Shown piece by piece: positions 6,303 through 14,401 of a stretch of 14,401 bases of DNA. The stretch comes from JAZSQT01 sp045538075 (lineage in GTDB: Bacteria; Chrysiogenota; Deferribacteres; Deferribacterales; Mucispirillaceae): positions 1 through 14,401 of the forward strand of contig JAZSQT010000138.1 in the NCBI GenBank assembly GCA_045538075.1, given 5' to 3'. Below the pieces are notes generated by a model, which was not told the DNA's origin, made no database searches, and saw nothing but the letters and a program-made list of their open reading frames with translations. Position 1 is the stretch's first letter. Each line of letters begins with the position of its first letter. The translations under genes were made by a program, and so were the position numbers.

Positions 6303-8521
6303 TAATCACCTCTGGGCAAAATTATTGTGAAAATAGTTCCAGATGGACTACTTTCTACTGATATAGATCCAGAATGTTCTTCAATTATTTTTTTCACAAT
6401 AGCAAGACCTAAACCAGTGCCACCAGACCTATTACTAAAATACGGTTCAAAAATTTTAGGTATATCTTCTTGTTTGATTCCAGAACCTGTATCTTCTATT
6501 TTTATTAATAAGTTATTTTCACTATTTTTTAAAGTAGTAATATTTATATCACCTGATAAATTCATTGCAAATATAGCATTACTTATTAAATTTTGGAATA
6601 CTCGTCTTAACTGTAATCTATCTGCAATTACTATAAAATCTTCATCAGAATAATAATTAAAATTAATATTACTATAAGTTTCACTATATAAAGATAATAC
6701 ACTATTTACTAAATCAGATATATTTATGGGATATTTTTTTGCTTTTGGCAATTTTGCAAATAAATTAAATTCTTCTACTAATTCAAGTAAGTTATCAGTT
6801 TCAGCAATAATAGTATTCATACTATCTTGAATTAATTCTTTGCTACTAATATCCTGTAATTCAAAAGAACGTTTTTTTACTCTTTCTGCTATTAATTTTA
6901 TTGGAGTAAGTGGATTTTTAACTTCATGAGCAATTCTTGTTGCAACTTCCTTCCATAAAGAAATACGTTGAGCATTAACTGCGTCTGTAACATCAGAAAT
7001 AACGAGTAATATTTGTTGCTCATTCTCGTCTATAGTTATTTTAGAAAAACTTAATGAATATATGTGTTGTTCACCATTAATAACTCTATCTATATTTGTA
7101 ACAAATTCCATTTCATTAGACGAAAAAAAAGTTTTAATATTATCTTTTACTAATTCATCAAACTCTTTATCAAAATTGACTATTAAACTATTAGCTTTTT
7201 CGTTAGCCTTAACTAATTTCATATCGTAATTTAATAAAATTAATGCCGAATCAACGTTTCTGAATATCGTATCAATATACATATTATCACGAGAAATTTG
7301 ATTATACATTTCTGATAATTCTTGATTTTTCAAGTGTAATTCTTTCGTATGTGCATTTATTAATTTAGACATTCTATTAAAAGTTTTGATAAGGTAACTA
7401 ATTTCGTCTCCACCTTGTTCTTTAACTTCTATATCAAGATTTCCTCTTGATATTTCAACAGAAGCATCTGCTAAAGCCTCAATCGGTTTAGTAATATTTT
7501 TTGCAAAATATATACTACCCCATATTCCGACAAAAATTACTAATAATGACATCATTATCAAAAGCATAAAATACGATTTTTTTAGTGGATAAGAAAAAAA
7601 TTCACTTTCACGATATTTATTTCTTGCTTCATAAATTATATTTATATCTTCTATAATATGTTCTGGAATAATTTTATATGTAAAAACTGCTCCAATAACG
7701 TGCATATACTTATTTTTAATAGGTATTGCAGACCAAAATAATTGGCTACTACCATAAGAATAATCTCCAAATTCTTCAAAATTTTTTAAAACTGTATCAA
7801 TATGGATATTTGAAATATTTTCTAAAAAATTATTATTAAGGTATTCTTTATTGTATATATTTTCTTTTTTATCATTAAAAATATATACCCCACCTATGAT
7901 ATTGTTATCAATAAATCCATTTAAATTATTTGTAAAAGTATTATTTAACACTAACCTATTACTACTTTTATCTATTATTGAATTTGAAACAAATTTAGAA
8001 ATTTCTGATACATCTTTTCTTACCATGTCCTTATAATCTTCCATCAAGTTATAAGATCCAGATAATGCTCTATCAACGTGATTATTAAACCATTTGTTAA
8101 TACTATCATTTATAAGAGTACTCGCGAAAAAGAATACTACTAATACTGGAATAACAGCAAGAAAAACCGAAAATGTTACTAATTTTATCTTAAGCCTTGC
8201 ACCAAAAATATTGCTATGAGATTCAGATAACACTTTAACTAAATTTCTAAATATAACAATAAGTAATACAAGCAATAGAATAATATTTATGTTAACTAAC
8301 AAAAAAATAGAGACGTTAGAATCCCAAGAATATTTTGTGCTACCAATATTTTTTCCAATGAAAATATTAACAATAATAATTATTATAAAATATAGAGAAT
8401 ATTGTAATATTTTTCTTTTTCTATTTCCACTTGTTGATTCAATTAAAAGTTTACCAAGAGATAATACACCTTTATAAAACTTTAAAGATTCTCTTTTAAT
8501 TCGCCTACTTATTTTATTCAT
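6302..8521 (-). CDS. ntrY: NtrY-like membrane sensor histidine kinase
   Basis: The product has 739 residues. Hydrophobic segments are at about 38-55, 70-92, 112-134 and 316-339. The stretch FGARLKIKLVTFSVFLAVIPV..FFAS matches the typical NtrY N-terminal region. Between segments 3 and 4 is an extracytoplasmic sensor of about 180 residues. A HAMP domain (about 340-392), a short coiled linker, a PAS domain (about 412-515) and the kinase core follow. The H-box is IAHEVKNPLTP with phospho-His532. The N-box has Asn644, the G1 box is DTGSG (677-681), and the G2 box is GGTGLGLAIVKK. All kinase motifs are intact. The ATG at 8521 has no good ribosome site, so expression may be low or coupled to the upstream lipoprotein mRNA. 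It partners with the overlapping ntrX. The signal is unknown. Confidence 0.93.
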   Translation of the reverse strand: MNKISRRIKRESLKFYKGVLSLGKLLIESTSGNRKRKILQYSLYFIIIIIVNIFIGKNIGSTKYSWDSNVSIFLLVNINIILLLVLLIVIFRNLVKVLSESHSNIFGARLKIKLVTFSVFLAVIPVLVVFFFASTLINDSINKWFNNHVDRALSGSYNLMEDYKDMVRKDVSEISKFVSNSIIDKSSNRLVLNNTFTNNLNGFIDNNIIGGVYIFNDKKENIYNKEYLNNNFLENISNIHIDTVLKNFEEFGDYSYGSSQLFWSAIPIKNKYMHVIGAVFTYKIIPEHIIEDINIIYEARNKYRESEFFSYPLKKSYFMLLIMMSLLVIFVGIWGSIYFAKNITKPIEALADASVEISRGNLDIEVKEQGGDEISYLIKTFNRMSKLINAHTKELHLKNQELSEMYNQISRDNMYIDTIFRNVDSALILLNYDMKLVKANEKANSLIVNFDKEFDELVKDNIKTFFSSNEMEFVTNIDRVINGEQHIYSLSFSKITIDENEQQILLVISDVTDAVNAQRISLWKEVATRIAHEVKNPLTPIKLIAERVKKRSFELQDISSKELIQDSMNTIIAETDNLLELVEEFNLFAKLPKAKKYPINISDLVNSVLSLYSETYSNINFNYYSDEDFIVIADRLQLRRVFQNLISNAIFAMNLSGDINITTLKNSENNLLIKIEDTGSGIKQEDIPKIFEPYFSNRSGGTGLGLAIVKKIIEEHSGSISVESSPSGTIFTIILPRGD

Positions 8522-8577
8522 TTTTTAAACTTGTAACCTAAAATAATTAATAATTTCTATCCATAAATTTATCATAA

Positions 8578-8610
8578 AACTAAGATTATAAAAAGTTTTT
8601 TAAGTTAGTT
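8578..8610 (-). terminator. Weak hairpin at the lipoprotein stop codon
   Basis: AACTAA (8578-8583) and TTAGTT (8605-8610) pair around an inner AAAAA/TTTTT stem with small bulges, so the hairpin includes the stop codon of the gene at 8605-9972. On the minus strand only four U residues follow. It could attenuate transcription between the lipoprotein gene and ntrY, but the stem is almost all A-T. Confidence 0.3.
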
Positions 8611-9972
8611 TATTATCTTGCCATCATTTAAATCTCTATAAAATAATACTTTAGTCATAATAATTTGTGGCGAACTACATTTTGAAACAGAATCTGAATA
8701 AATACTAAATATTTTATCTTTATCGTAGGAAGTCATATTTGAGCCATTAATTAAATCTTCAATTTTTGCTTCTTTAATACAGTCTATTGGTAAATCTTTT
8801 AATCTAAAATAGTCTGTTACATTTATGTCTGTAACTATAGTATTTCTTAAATTTTCATATATTGAAGATAAACCAGACATATTAGAACGCATATAACCTT
8901 CTCCTCTATACCTTGGTTTATTAGAATTATGAGTATATCGGATAATTAGCTTATCTTCTGATTTATCAACTACAGAATAAAAACCACTAATATCATCTTT
9001 GTTTAAAATCATATCATTAATATCACTTTCAACCCATTTATTTAAAACTAATTCATTTCCATTTTTGTCTTTTTTAATAATTTCAATTTTTGATAAAACG
9101 TATGATGGTAAATATTCATTTACGAATCCCTCGTTATCTTTAGGTAATGCTGGCTTTAATACATTTTTATTATTAATATTTGATTTGTAAATTTTATCTG
9201 AGAAAACAAAGGAACGAGCCAATTCAAAAAAAGATAATTTACTACCCTCTAAATACACATTACTATTCATACTTGAATTATGTTCAAGATTACGAAAGTA
9301 TTCAATTACTATATTTTTATTACCTTCTTCAAATAATTTTTCAGCATCAGAATAATTTGGTAGCCCTAAGAAAGATGAAATCCAATCAGATGAATAATCT
9401 GCAGTAAGTAGATGAGGATATATTAAGTATTTAACTTTATACAAATATAAATTATTCTTATCTTCATTATCTTCTGGTTCTATTAATGAATGAAATTTTA
9501 GGGAAGGATAAATATTACTTCTTAACAAAATATCATTTCTTGAAATAAAAACAGCTAATTTATTATTATTTTCAATTACAAAACTTAATGGTCCAATATT
9601 TTCATACATTACATTAACTTTATCTTTATTGTAAAAATAAGTATATACCAAACTTTTTTCAATCTTTTTCTTATCCTTATCTAATTGTTTTAACAAGTTT
9701 ATAATATAATCATTTAAGGTATTAGGTAGTGCTTGAAAATTAAAGGACGTAAAATAAGATACATAATCTAAATCTTTATTATTACTGCAAAAATATTCAT
9801 CTTTAATACCAGAAACAATATTATTAAAATTACAATCTATTTCAGAATATTTAACTAAAGTTGTTTTTTCTAAATCTTCATAATTTCTAATATCACTTTT
9901 ACTTCCTGTAGCAAATAATGAACAAGCAGATACAGAAAAAATAAATAAACATAAAAAAAAGTATTTAGCCAT
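8605..9972 (-). CDS. Predicted lipoprotein of unknown function upstream of ntrYX
   Basis: The product has 455 residues. The N-terminus MAKYFFLCLFIFSVSAC is a type II signal peptide with lipobox V-S-A-C, giving lipidated Cys17. The rest is soluble and rich in Asn, Asp, Lys, Ser and Tyr, with no further membrane segment. Besides Cys17 the mature protein has four cysteines (47, 62, 398, 432). They fall in two pairs near the two ends, which suggests disulfides in an oxidising compartment (inference). I recognise no domain or enzyme motif. The start is well supported by a near-perfect AGGAGG (complement of 9977-9982) 4 bases upstream. A promoter candidate is TTGCAA (10041-10046), 17 bases, TAAAAT (complement of 10018-10023). 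It lies 83 bases upstream of ntrY in the same direction, so it may feed into the sensor operon and could be an envelope partner, but this is untested. Confidence 0.85.
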   Translation of the reverse strand: MAKYFFLCLFIFSVSACSLFATGSKSDIRNYEDLEKTTLVKYSEIDCNFNNIVSGIKDEYFCSNNKDLDYVSYFTSFNFQALPNTLNDYIINLLKQLDKDKKKIEKSLVYTYFYNKDKVNVMYENIGPLSFVIENNNKLAVFISRNDILLRSNIYPSLKFHSLIEPEDNEDKNNLYLYKVKYLIYPHLLTADYSSDWISSFLGLPNYSDAEKLFEEGNKNIVIEYFRNLEHNSSMNSNVYLEGSKLSFFELARSFVFSDKIYKSNINNKNVLKPALPKDNEGFVNEYLPSYVLSKIEIIKKDKNGNELVLNKWVESDINDMILNKDDISGFYSVVDKSEDKLIIRYTHNSNKPRYRGEGYMRSNMSGLSSIYENLRNTIVTDINVTDYFRLKDLPIDCIKEAKIEDLINGSNMTSYDKDKIFSIYSDSVSKCSSPQIIMTKVLFYRDLNDGKIIN

Positions 9973-10017
9973 AATGCCTCCTAACCGATATACATATTAC
10001 AATAAATTATTAATTAT

Positions 10018-10046
10018 ATTTTATTAGTAAAAAATAATGTTTGCAA
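10018..10046 (-). promoter_or_regulatory. Candidate promoter of the lipoprotein gene
   Basis: On the minus strand TTGCAA (10046-10041) and TAAAAT (10023-10018) are 17 bases apart, matching consensus at 4 of 6 and 5 of 6. The leader would be about 40 bases to the ATG at 9972. TTGCAA is its own reverse complement and sits in the divergent region, so it might also serve the rightward gene at 10100. The best rightward -10 candidates (TATAAT at 10051-10056 and 10070-10075) do not have a well-spaced -35. Confidence 0.4.
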
Positions 10047-10099
10047 GGGATATAATTATAGGTTAATAATATAATTAGTATCTTAAAAAGAGGAATAGC

Positions 10100-10873
10100 A
10101 TGGCAGACTTTGAACAGAAAGCAGATGAATATGGAACTACCATATTAAAATTAATTAAAGTTAAAGAATTAGGTGGCTCAAGCATTAAATTCTTCGGTCA
10201 TATTATGTTATCAATGAAGCACTATAAAGAATCAGATACAGAAATGATGATTGTTAGAATTATATCCCTTGCTGGTAATTCTTTAGCAAGAGCAAATATA
10301 TCTAACGTTGCTGCATCTGAAAAATTATCATTAAACAAATTTACTGCCACAGTCAACCATAGAACTAACTCTGTTGATTTTGGACCAATACAAGGTGGTT
10401 ATATAGAAGAAAGTATAAGAGGACGTGGTATAGGTTCTTACGCTTTTAATGAAGTTGTATCTTGGCTTAAAGCTAATTTTGAGGATTATGCTATTAACCC
10501 TTTTGAATTTTTATCTCCAGAAAATTCCACTCCTGAAGATATTGAAATGAGAAATAAATTCCTTGAAAATTTTGGATTCACATTAGGTTTTACAGATGTT
10601 ACTCAACGCAACGGAACAATGAAAGCTAAAAAAGTTTCTGTATTAAAAGAAAGATATAATGCTGAAAAAATTGAAGAAATGGATATTGAACAATACGTAT
10701 TTGGACTCATAAATGATAAATCTTCTCTTGAAAAATCATATACTGAATTAAAATCAGAATATGCAGCTCGTGGTGAAGAGTTACTTGCAGGTATTCCTAA
10801 ATCAGAAATAATCAAATATACAATTATCGGCATAGTTCTTATATTTGTAATAATGATATTATTAATGATTTAA
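10100..10873 (+). CDS. GNAT-like N-acetyltransferase domain protein with C-terminal membrane anchor
   Basis: The product has 257 residues. The segment IEESIRGRGIGSYAFNEVVSWLK (around 102-124) carries the R-G-R-G-I-G acetyl-CoA loop of GNAT acetyltransferases, and RNKFLENFGFTLGF (151-164) resembles the closing helix-strand of that fold. Residues about 185-235 are charged and probably helical or coiled-coil. Residues about 240-256 are a single hydrophobic segment at the very end, with no N-terminal signal. The predicted topology is therefore a cytoplasmic enzyme domain tethered to the membrane by its tail. GAGG lies 6 bases before the ATG. It is divergent from the lipoprotein gene and followed by a 141-bp gap before the antiporters. 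Substrate and function are unknown. The GNAT call rests on the loop and the C-terminal motif only. Confidence 0.75.
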   Translation: MADFEQKADEYGTTILKLIKVKELGGSSIKFFGHIMLSMKHYKESDTEMMIVRIISLAGNSLARANISNVAASEKLSLNKFTATVNHRTNSVDFGPIQGGYIEESIRGRGIGSYAFNEVVSWLKANFEDYAINPFEFLSPENSTPEDIEMRNKFLENFGFTLGFTDVTQRNGTMKAKKVSVLKERYNAEKIEEMDIEQYVFGLINDKSSLEKSYTELKSEYAARGEELLAGIPKSEIIKYTIIGIVLIFVIMILLMI

Positions 10874-11014
10874 CCTAAATTTTATTAAACACTTAATAAT
10901 TTATTATTTTAGCGTTTTCTATTTTACGAATTACAGTAAGATAATAAATATGCTTTTGATTAACAAAATACTTTATACTTAAACTATTTAATCTATTAAT
11001 ATAAAAGGATTTTT
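10874..11014. other. Intergenic region before the antiporter genes
   Basis: This is 141 bases of AT-rich sequence. It contains only a weak all-A-T hairpin soon after the GNAT stop and no convincing consensus promoter. The one regular element is the inverted repeat at 10954-10968. AAGGA (11005-11009), 5 bases before the ATG at 11015, is the ribosome site of the next gene. Confidence 0.6.
10954..10968. promoter_or_regulatory. Inverted repeat TTTTG-N5-CAAAA upstream of the CPA2 antiporter
   Basis: TTTTGATTAACAAAA is a perfect 5-bp inverted repeat with a 5-base centre, 46 bases upstream of the start codon. It has the layout of a small operator. It coincides with the TTTG-N5-CAAA pattern reported for Leptospira LexA, but in such AT-rich DNA this could be chance. 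Confidence 0.25.
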
Positions 11015-12994
11015 ATGGAAGCACCTATTTTAATTGATATTACAATTATAGTTGTTTTTGCGACTATATCGTTACTTATATGCTCAAGACTAAAAGTTCC
11101 AGGAATTTTGGGTTATTTAATTACTGGATTATTTGTAGGTCCAAATGGACTTGGTCTTATTTCTGAAATAGAAAATGTTAATATAATGGCTGAGTTCGGT
11201 GTAGTTTTACTTTTATTTACAATAGGTCTTGAATTTTCATTAAATCAATTATTATCATTGAAACGCTCTGCTATTGGTGGTGGTTTATTACAAGTCTTTT
11301 TTACTACATTAATAGTTATGGTTGCTTGTTATTTTTTAGGTTACAATATAAATAAATCTATTTTTTATGGATTAATTATTACTCTTTCAAGCACTGCAAT
11401 AGTATTAAAACTATTAATGGAACGAAATGAAATTGAAGCTCCTTTTGGTCGTGTTACTACGAGTATATTAATATTCCAAGATATTGCAGTTATTCCTATT
11501 ATGCTAATAATACCAATGATTGCACCAGAAGGAAATTCATCTATTTTAGAAATATTTATTACTATGGGTAAAGCAATATTAGTAGTTGTAGTTTTATTTG
11601 CTATTGCAAGATTTATTGTTCCACGCCTACTTATACAAGTTACAAAAACGAAAAGTAGAGAATTATTTTTATTTGCAGTAGTTTTAATTTGTTTAGGAGT
11701 TGCCTTTATTACTAATCAAGCTGGGTTATCTCTTGCTTTAGGAGCATTTCTTGCTGGTATGATTGTTAGTGAAACAGGCTTTGGCTACCAAGCATTAGGC
11801 AACGTTGTTCCATTTAAAGATGTATTTACTGGTTTCTTTTTTGTATCTGTTGGTATGTTAATCAACATAGATATATTTGCTTCAAATCCAATAATAGTGT
11901 TTTCTGCAGCAATATTTATTGTTATAGCTAAAACATTAATGGCTGGAGTATCTATTAATATTTTAGGTTATCCTTTAACAACTTCTTTAAGAACTGGACT
12001 TTCTCTTGCTCAAGTTGGAGAATTTTCTTTTATATTAGCAGCAACAGGAAAAGCATCTGGAATTATTACATCTGACGAACATTCAACCTTTATAGCAATA
12101 TCAGTTATTACAATGGCGTTATCACCTTTTTTAATACAATATTCATCACAAATATCATATTTTATAGAGAAATTACCACTACCTAATGGTGTAAAAAAAG
12201 GATATTTTCATCCAAAAGAAAAAAAACTTAAACCTATGAAAGACCATATTATAATAGTAGGATTTGGACCTGCAGGTAGAAATATTGCAAAAGCAGCAGA
12301 TAATGCGAAAATTAATTATACTGTTATTGAGATGAATCCTCAAACCGTTAGAAATGAATCTGCAAAAGGTGTATCAATAATATATGGAGATGCTTCTCAA
12401 GAAGAAATATTAGCCCATGCAAAAATTGATAAAGCACGTGCATTAATTATATCAAGTGGTGATTATTCTACTACAAGAAATATTGTTGAAGCAGCTCATA
12501 GGATAGACCAAACTATTGCTATCATAGCAAGAACAAGATTTGCATCTCATGCAGCATTATTAAAAGAGCTTGGAGCAATAGACGTAATTGTAGAAGAAAT
12601 TGAATCATCAGTTGCATTATTATCAAGTGTTTTAAAATATTATTATATACCTACTGAAGATATAGATAAATTAGAATCTGAAATAAGAAAAGTAGAACCA
12701 TCTACTATTAAAAGAAGAAGTAGAGATAAATCTGCATCTTTTGGAATAAAAGGAGTATCTGTTGAAACTATAACAATTCCAGTAGGTTCTAATAAATCTG
12801 GAAAAACTTTAAGAGATTTAGATGTTAGATATAAATATAAAGTTAATATTATAGCTATTAGAACTGGAAACCATTTAAAAGTATCTCCTGGAGCTTTAGA
12901 TAAGATTAAAGATAAAGATGAGCTACTTGTTACTGGTAGCCAATCGGATATTAACAATTTTGCTAATATATTTATTAATGAAAATATAGTATAA
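11015..12994 (+). CDS. CPA2-family monovalent cation:proton antiporter with RCK (TrkA-N/TrkA-C) domains, KefB-like
   Basis: The product has 659 residues. Residues 1-385 are the membrane domain with about 12-13 segments. Family motifs include GLFVGPNGLGLI (38-49), LLFTIGLEFS (66-75), FQDIAVIP (154-161) and GAFLAGMIVSET (243-254). Residues about 409-530 are a TrkA-N/RCK Rossmann domain with the nucleotide loop GFGPAG (416-421) and acidic Glu439 after the second strand, which favours NAD(H)-type binding. Residues about 575-659 are a TrkA-C domain. The predicted role is K+ (or Na+) efflux in exchange for protons, gated by nucleotide or another ligand, in the inner membrane. The architecture is that of KefB/KefC/YbaL relatives, but glutathione-adduct gating as in E. 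coli cannot be inferred. The start has AAGGA 5 bases upstream. The next antiporter gene follows after 25 bases, probably in one operon. Confidence 0.93.
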   Translation: MEAPILIDITIIVVFATISLLICSRLKVPGILGYLITGLFVGPNGLGLISEIENVNIMAEFGVVLLLFTIGLEFSLNQLLSLKRSAIGGGLLQVFFTTLIVMVACYFLGYNINKSIFYGLIITLSSTAIVLKLLMERNEIEAPFGRVTTSILIFQDIAVIPIMLIIPMIAPEGNSSILEIFITMGKAILVVVVLFAIARFIVPRLLIQVTKTKSRELFLFAVVLICLGVAFITNQAGLSLALGAFLAGMIVSETGFGYQALGNVVPFKDVFTGFFFVSVGMLINIDIFASNPIIVFSAAIFIVIAKTLMAGVSINILGYPLTTSLRTGLSLAQVGEFSFILAATGKASGIITSDEHSTFIAISVITMALSPFLIQYSSQISYFIEKLPLPNGVKKGYFHPKEKKLKPMKDHIIIVGFGPAGRNIAKAADNAKINYTVIEMNPQTVRNESAKGVSIIYGDASQEEILAHAKIDKARALIISSGDYSTTRNIVEAAHRIDQTIAIIARTRFASHAALLKELGAIDVIVEEIESSVALLSSVLKYYYIPTEDIDKLESEIRKVEPSTIKRRSRDKSASFGIKGVSVETITIPVGSNKSGKTLRDLDVRYKYKVNIIAIRTGNHLKVSPGALDKIKDKDELLVTGSQSDINNFANIFINENIV

Positions 12995-13019
12995 AAAGAA
13001 AAATAATTGGGGTTGTATT

Positions 13020-14401
13020 TTGAACAGTATTTTAATTTTTGGAGCAATTGTCTTAATTTTGTGTATTTCTTTTAGTAAATTATTATATAAAGTTGGTGTG
13101 CCTACCCTTTTAATCTTTATGGGTTTAGGTATGCTTTTTGGTTCAGATGGAATTGGTAAAATTGATTTTGACGATTATAAATTAGCTGAAAATATGGCAA
13201 CAATAGCTCTCGTATTTATAATGTTTTATGGAGGGTTTGGAACTAGTTGGAAAGTTGTAAAACCAGTTGCTGTTAAAGCTGTTTTATTATCATCTATTGG
13301 AACAGTTTTAACTGCAGCTATTACAGGTTTATTTTGTTATTATGCTCTTAATTTTTCATTTTTAGAAGCCATGCTTATTGGCTCTGTTCTTTCCTCTACA
13401 GATGCAGCATCAGTTTTTTCTATATTACGTTCAAGAAAATTAGCTCTAAAAGGTGGCACTGCACCAATTCTTGAAGTAGAAAGTGGTAGTAACGACCCTT
13501 TTGCATATATGTTGACTATAGTAATATTATCTCTATTAGTAGGTGATACAAATATATCTGTGCCTATTTTATTAGCAAAACAGATTTTTTTTGGAATTAT
13601 TATTGGTGTTATCCTTGGTTATATAGCTAGTTGGGTATTAAGAAACATACATTTTGAAATAGATAGCTTCCATTTAATTTTTGTTATGGCAATAGCAATA
13701 TTAGGATATTCTTTTAGCAGTTTAATAGATGGAAATGGATTTTTATGTGTTTATATTTCTGGACTAATTATTGGTAGTAGCAAGATTTATAGAAGAAAAA
13801 GTCTATCTAATTTTTTTGATGGTATTTCTTGGCTTATGCAAATTGTTCTATTTTTTATGTTAGGATTATTAGCCTTTCCATCAAGATTGCCTGAAGCTGC
13901 ATTATCTGGAACACTAATTGCAATTTTTATGATGTTTATAGCTCGTCCTATTGCAGTTTTTTCAATTTTATCTTTTTTCAAGTTGCCAATAAATCAACAA
14001 TCTTTTATATCTTTTGTAGGAATTAGAGGAGCAGCTTCTATTGCATTTTCAATATATGCAGTAACTTCATCTGCTCAACTACCAGATATTTTTCACATAG
14101 TATTTATTGTTGTTTTATTTTCAATTATTTTTCAAGGTTCTTTTATTCCTTTTATGGCAAAAAAGTTAAATATGATTGCCGTCAAGCCAGAGCATAAATT
14201 AAAATCTTTAAATGATATAGAAGATGAATCGTATAATCAACTTTTAGAGTTTACTATTACAAAAAAACATAAATGGGCAAATAAGAAGATTATGGATTCT
14301 GAAATTCCTAAAGATATACTTATTGTTATGATAAAACGTGGAAAAGATATTGTTGTTCCTAATGGGCAAACAGTTTTATTACCAAATGATACTATTATAT
14401 T
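13020..14401 (+). CDS. nhaP2: NhaP2/CvrA-like CPA1 potassium/proton antiporter, 3' end outside window
   Basis: The frame opens at TTG 13020-13022, with GGGG (13009-13012) 7 bases upstream, and runs without a stop to the right edge: 460 codons plus two bases. The product begins MNSILIFGAIVLILC. Residues 1-380 hold about 12 membrane segments with CPA1 motifs: GLGMLFGSDG (35-44), GSVLSSTDAASVFSIL (121-136) and the ion-binding ESGSNDP with Asn158-Asp159, plus VGIRGAASIAFSIYA (333-347). From about residue 405 a TrkA-C-like domain starts (LEFTITKKHKWANKKI, VMIKRGKDIVVPNG) and is cut at the edge. Family members of this architecture (NhaP2/CvrA) exchange K+ or Na+ for protons. No ATG lies near the start, so TTG initiation is well supported. 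Only the C-terminal portion is missing. It is probably cotranscribed with the CPA2 gene 25 bases upstream. Confidence 0.92.
   Translation, partial: MNSILIFGAIVLILCISFSKLLYKVGVPTLLIFMGLGMLFGSDGIGKIDFDDYKLAENMATIALVFIMFYGGFGTSWKVVKPVAVKAVLLSSIGTVLTAAITGLFCYYALNFSFLEAMLIGSVLSSTDAASVFSILRSRKLALKGGTAPILEVESGSNDPFAYMLTIVILSLLVGDTNISVPILLAKQIFFGIIIGVILGYIASWVLRNIHFEIDSFHLIFVMAIAILGYSFSSLIDGNGFLCVYISGLIIGSSKIYRRKSLSNFFDGISWLMQIVLFFMLGLLAFPSRLPEAALSGTLIAIFMMFIARPIAVFSILSFFKLPINQQSFISFVGIRGAASIAFSIYAVTSSAQLPDIFHIVFIVVLFSIIFQGSFIPFMAKKLNMIAVKPEHKLKSLNDIEDESYNQLLEFTITKKHKWANKKIMDSEIPKDILIVMIKRGKDIVVPNGQTVLLPNDTII

Noticed and set aside
6327..6653. Open frame on the plus strand opposite the ntrY kinase core
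   Set aside because: It mirrors the conserved ATPase motifs of NtrY and has no independent support. The same applies to short frames opposite 7851-8036, 8289-8477, 8999-9190 and 9180-9407.
12643..13047. Minus-strand open frame across the end of the CPA2 gene and the start of the CPA1 gene
   Set aside because: It is antisense to two genes with clear motifs and has no promoter or ribosome site.

Overview
The window is very AT-rich bacterial DNA (roughly 28% G+C by eye) and densely coding. No intergenic stretch exceeds about 220 bases. There are no rRNA or tRNA genes, CRISPR arrays, insertion sequences or phage genes. The gene set (an NtrY/NtrX two-component pair with a sigma-54 activator, a lipoprotein, CPA1/CPA2 antiporters, a LexA/DinB SOS unit) suggests a diderm with a very low-GC genome. 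A spirochaete such as Brachyspira, or another deep-branching AT-rich lineage, would fit. This is an inference from composition and gene content; no marker in the window settles it.

Layout. (1) 3-176, +: C-terminal end of a YicC-family endoribonuclease, separated by a hairpin terminator from a convergent gene. (2) 216-548, -: an orphan HigA-like helix-turn-helix protein. Its promoter overlaps a TTGAT-N4-ATCAA (FNR/CRP-type) palindrome. (3) 766-1413, +: a beta-class carbonic anhydrase, convergent with and only 2 bases from dinB. (4) 1416-3530, -: a three-gene SOS unit, lexA - small DUF6504-like protein - dinB, behind a strong sigma-70 promoter with a LexA-type box on the transcription start. 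(5) 3628-8521, -: ntrY - ntrX - purine permease (AzgA/NCS2), nearly gapless. (6) 8605-9972, -: a lipoprotein of unknown function upstream of ntrY. (7) 10100-10873, +: a divergent GNAT-like protein with a C-terminal membrane anchor. (8) 11015 to the right edge, +: two cation/proton antiporters in tandem, a KefB-like CPA2 protein with RCK domains and an NhaP2-like CPA1 protein that starts at TTG and runs off the window.

How the genes work together. The SOS unit couples the repressor to an error-prone polymerase and to a small protein of a family otherwise met beside translesion polymerases. NtrY would sense an envelope or membrane signal and phosphorylate NtrX, which would activate sigma-54 promoters. 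The purine permease appears to be cotranscribed with them. The two antiporters probably serve K+ and pH homeostasis. The most interesting items are the LexA promoter architecture, the small lexA-dinB linker protein, the FNR-like site over the orphan antitoxin-like gene, the tail-anchored GNAT protein and the unrecognised lipoprotein next to ntrYX.
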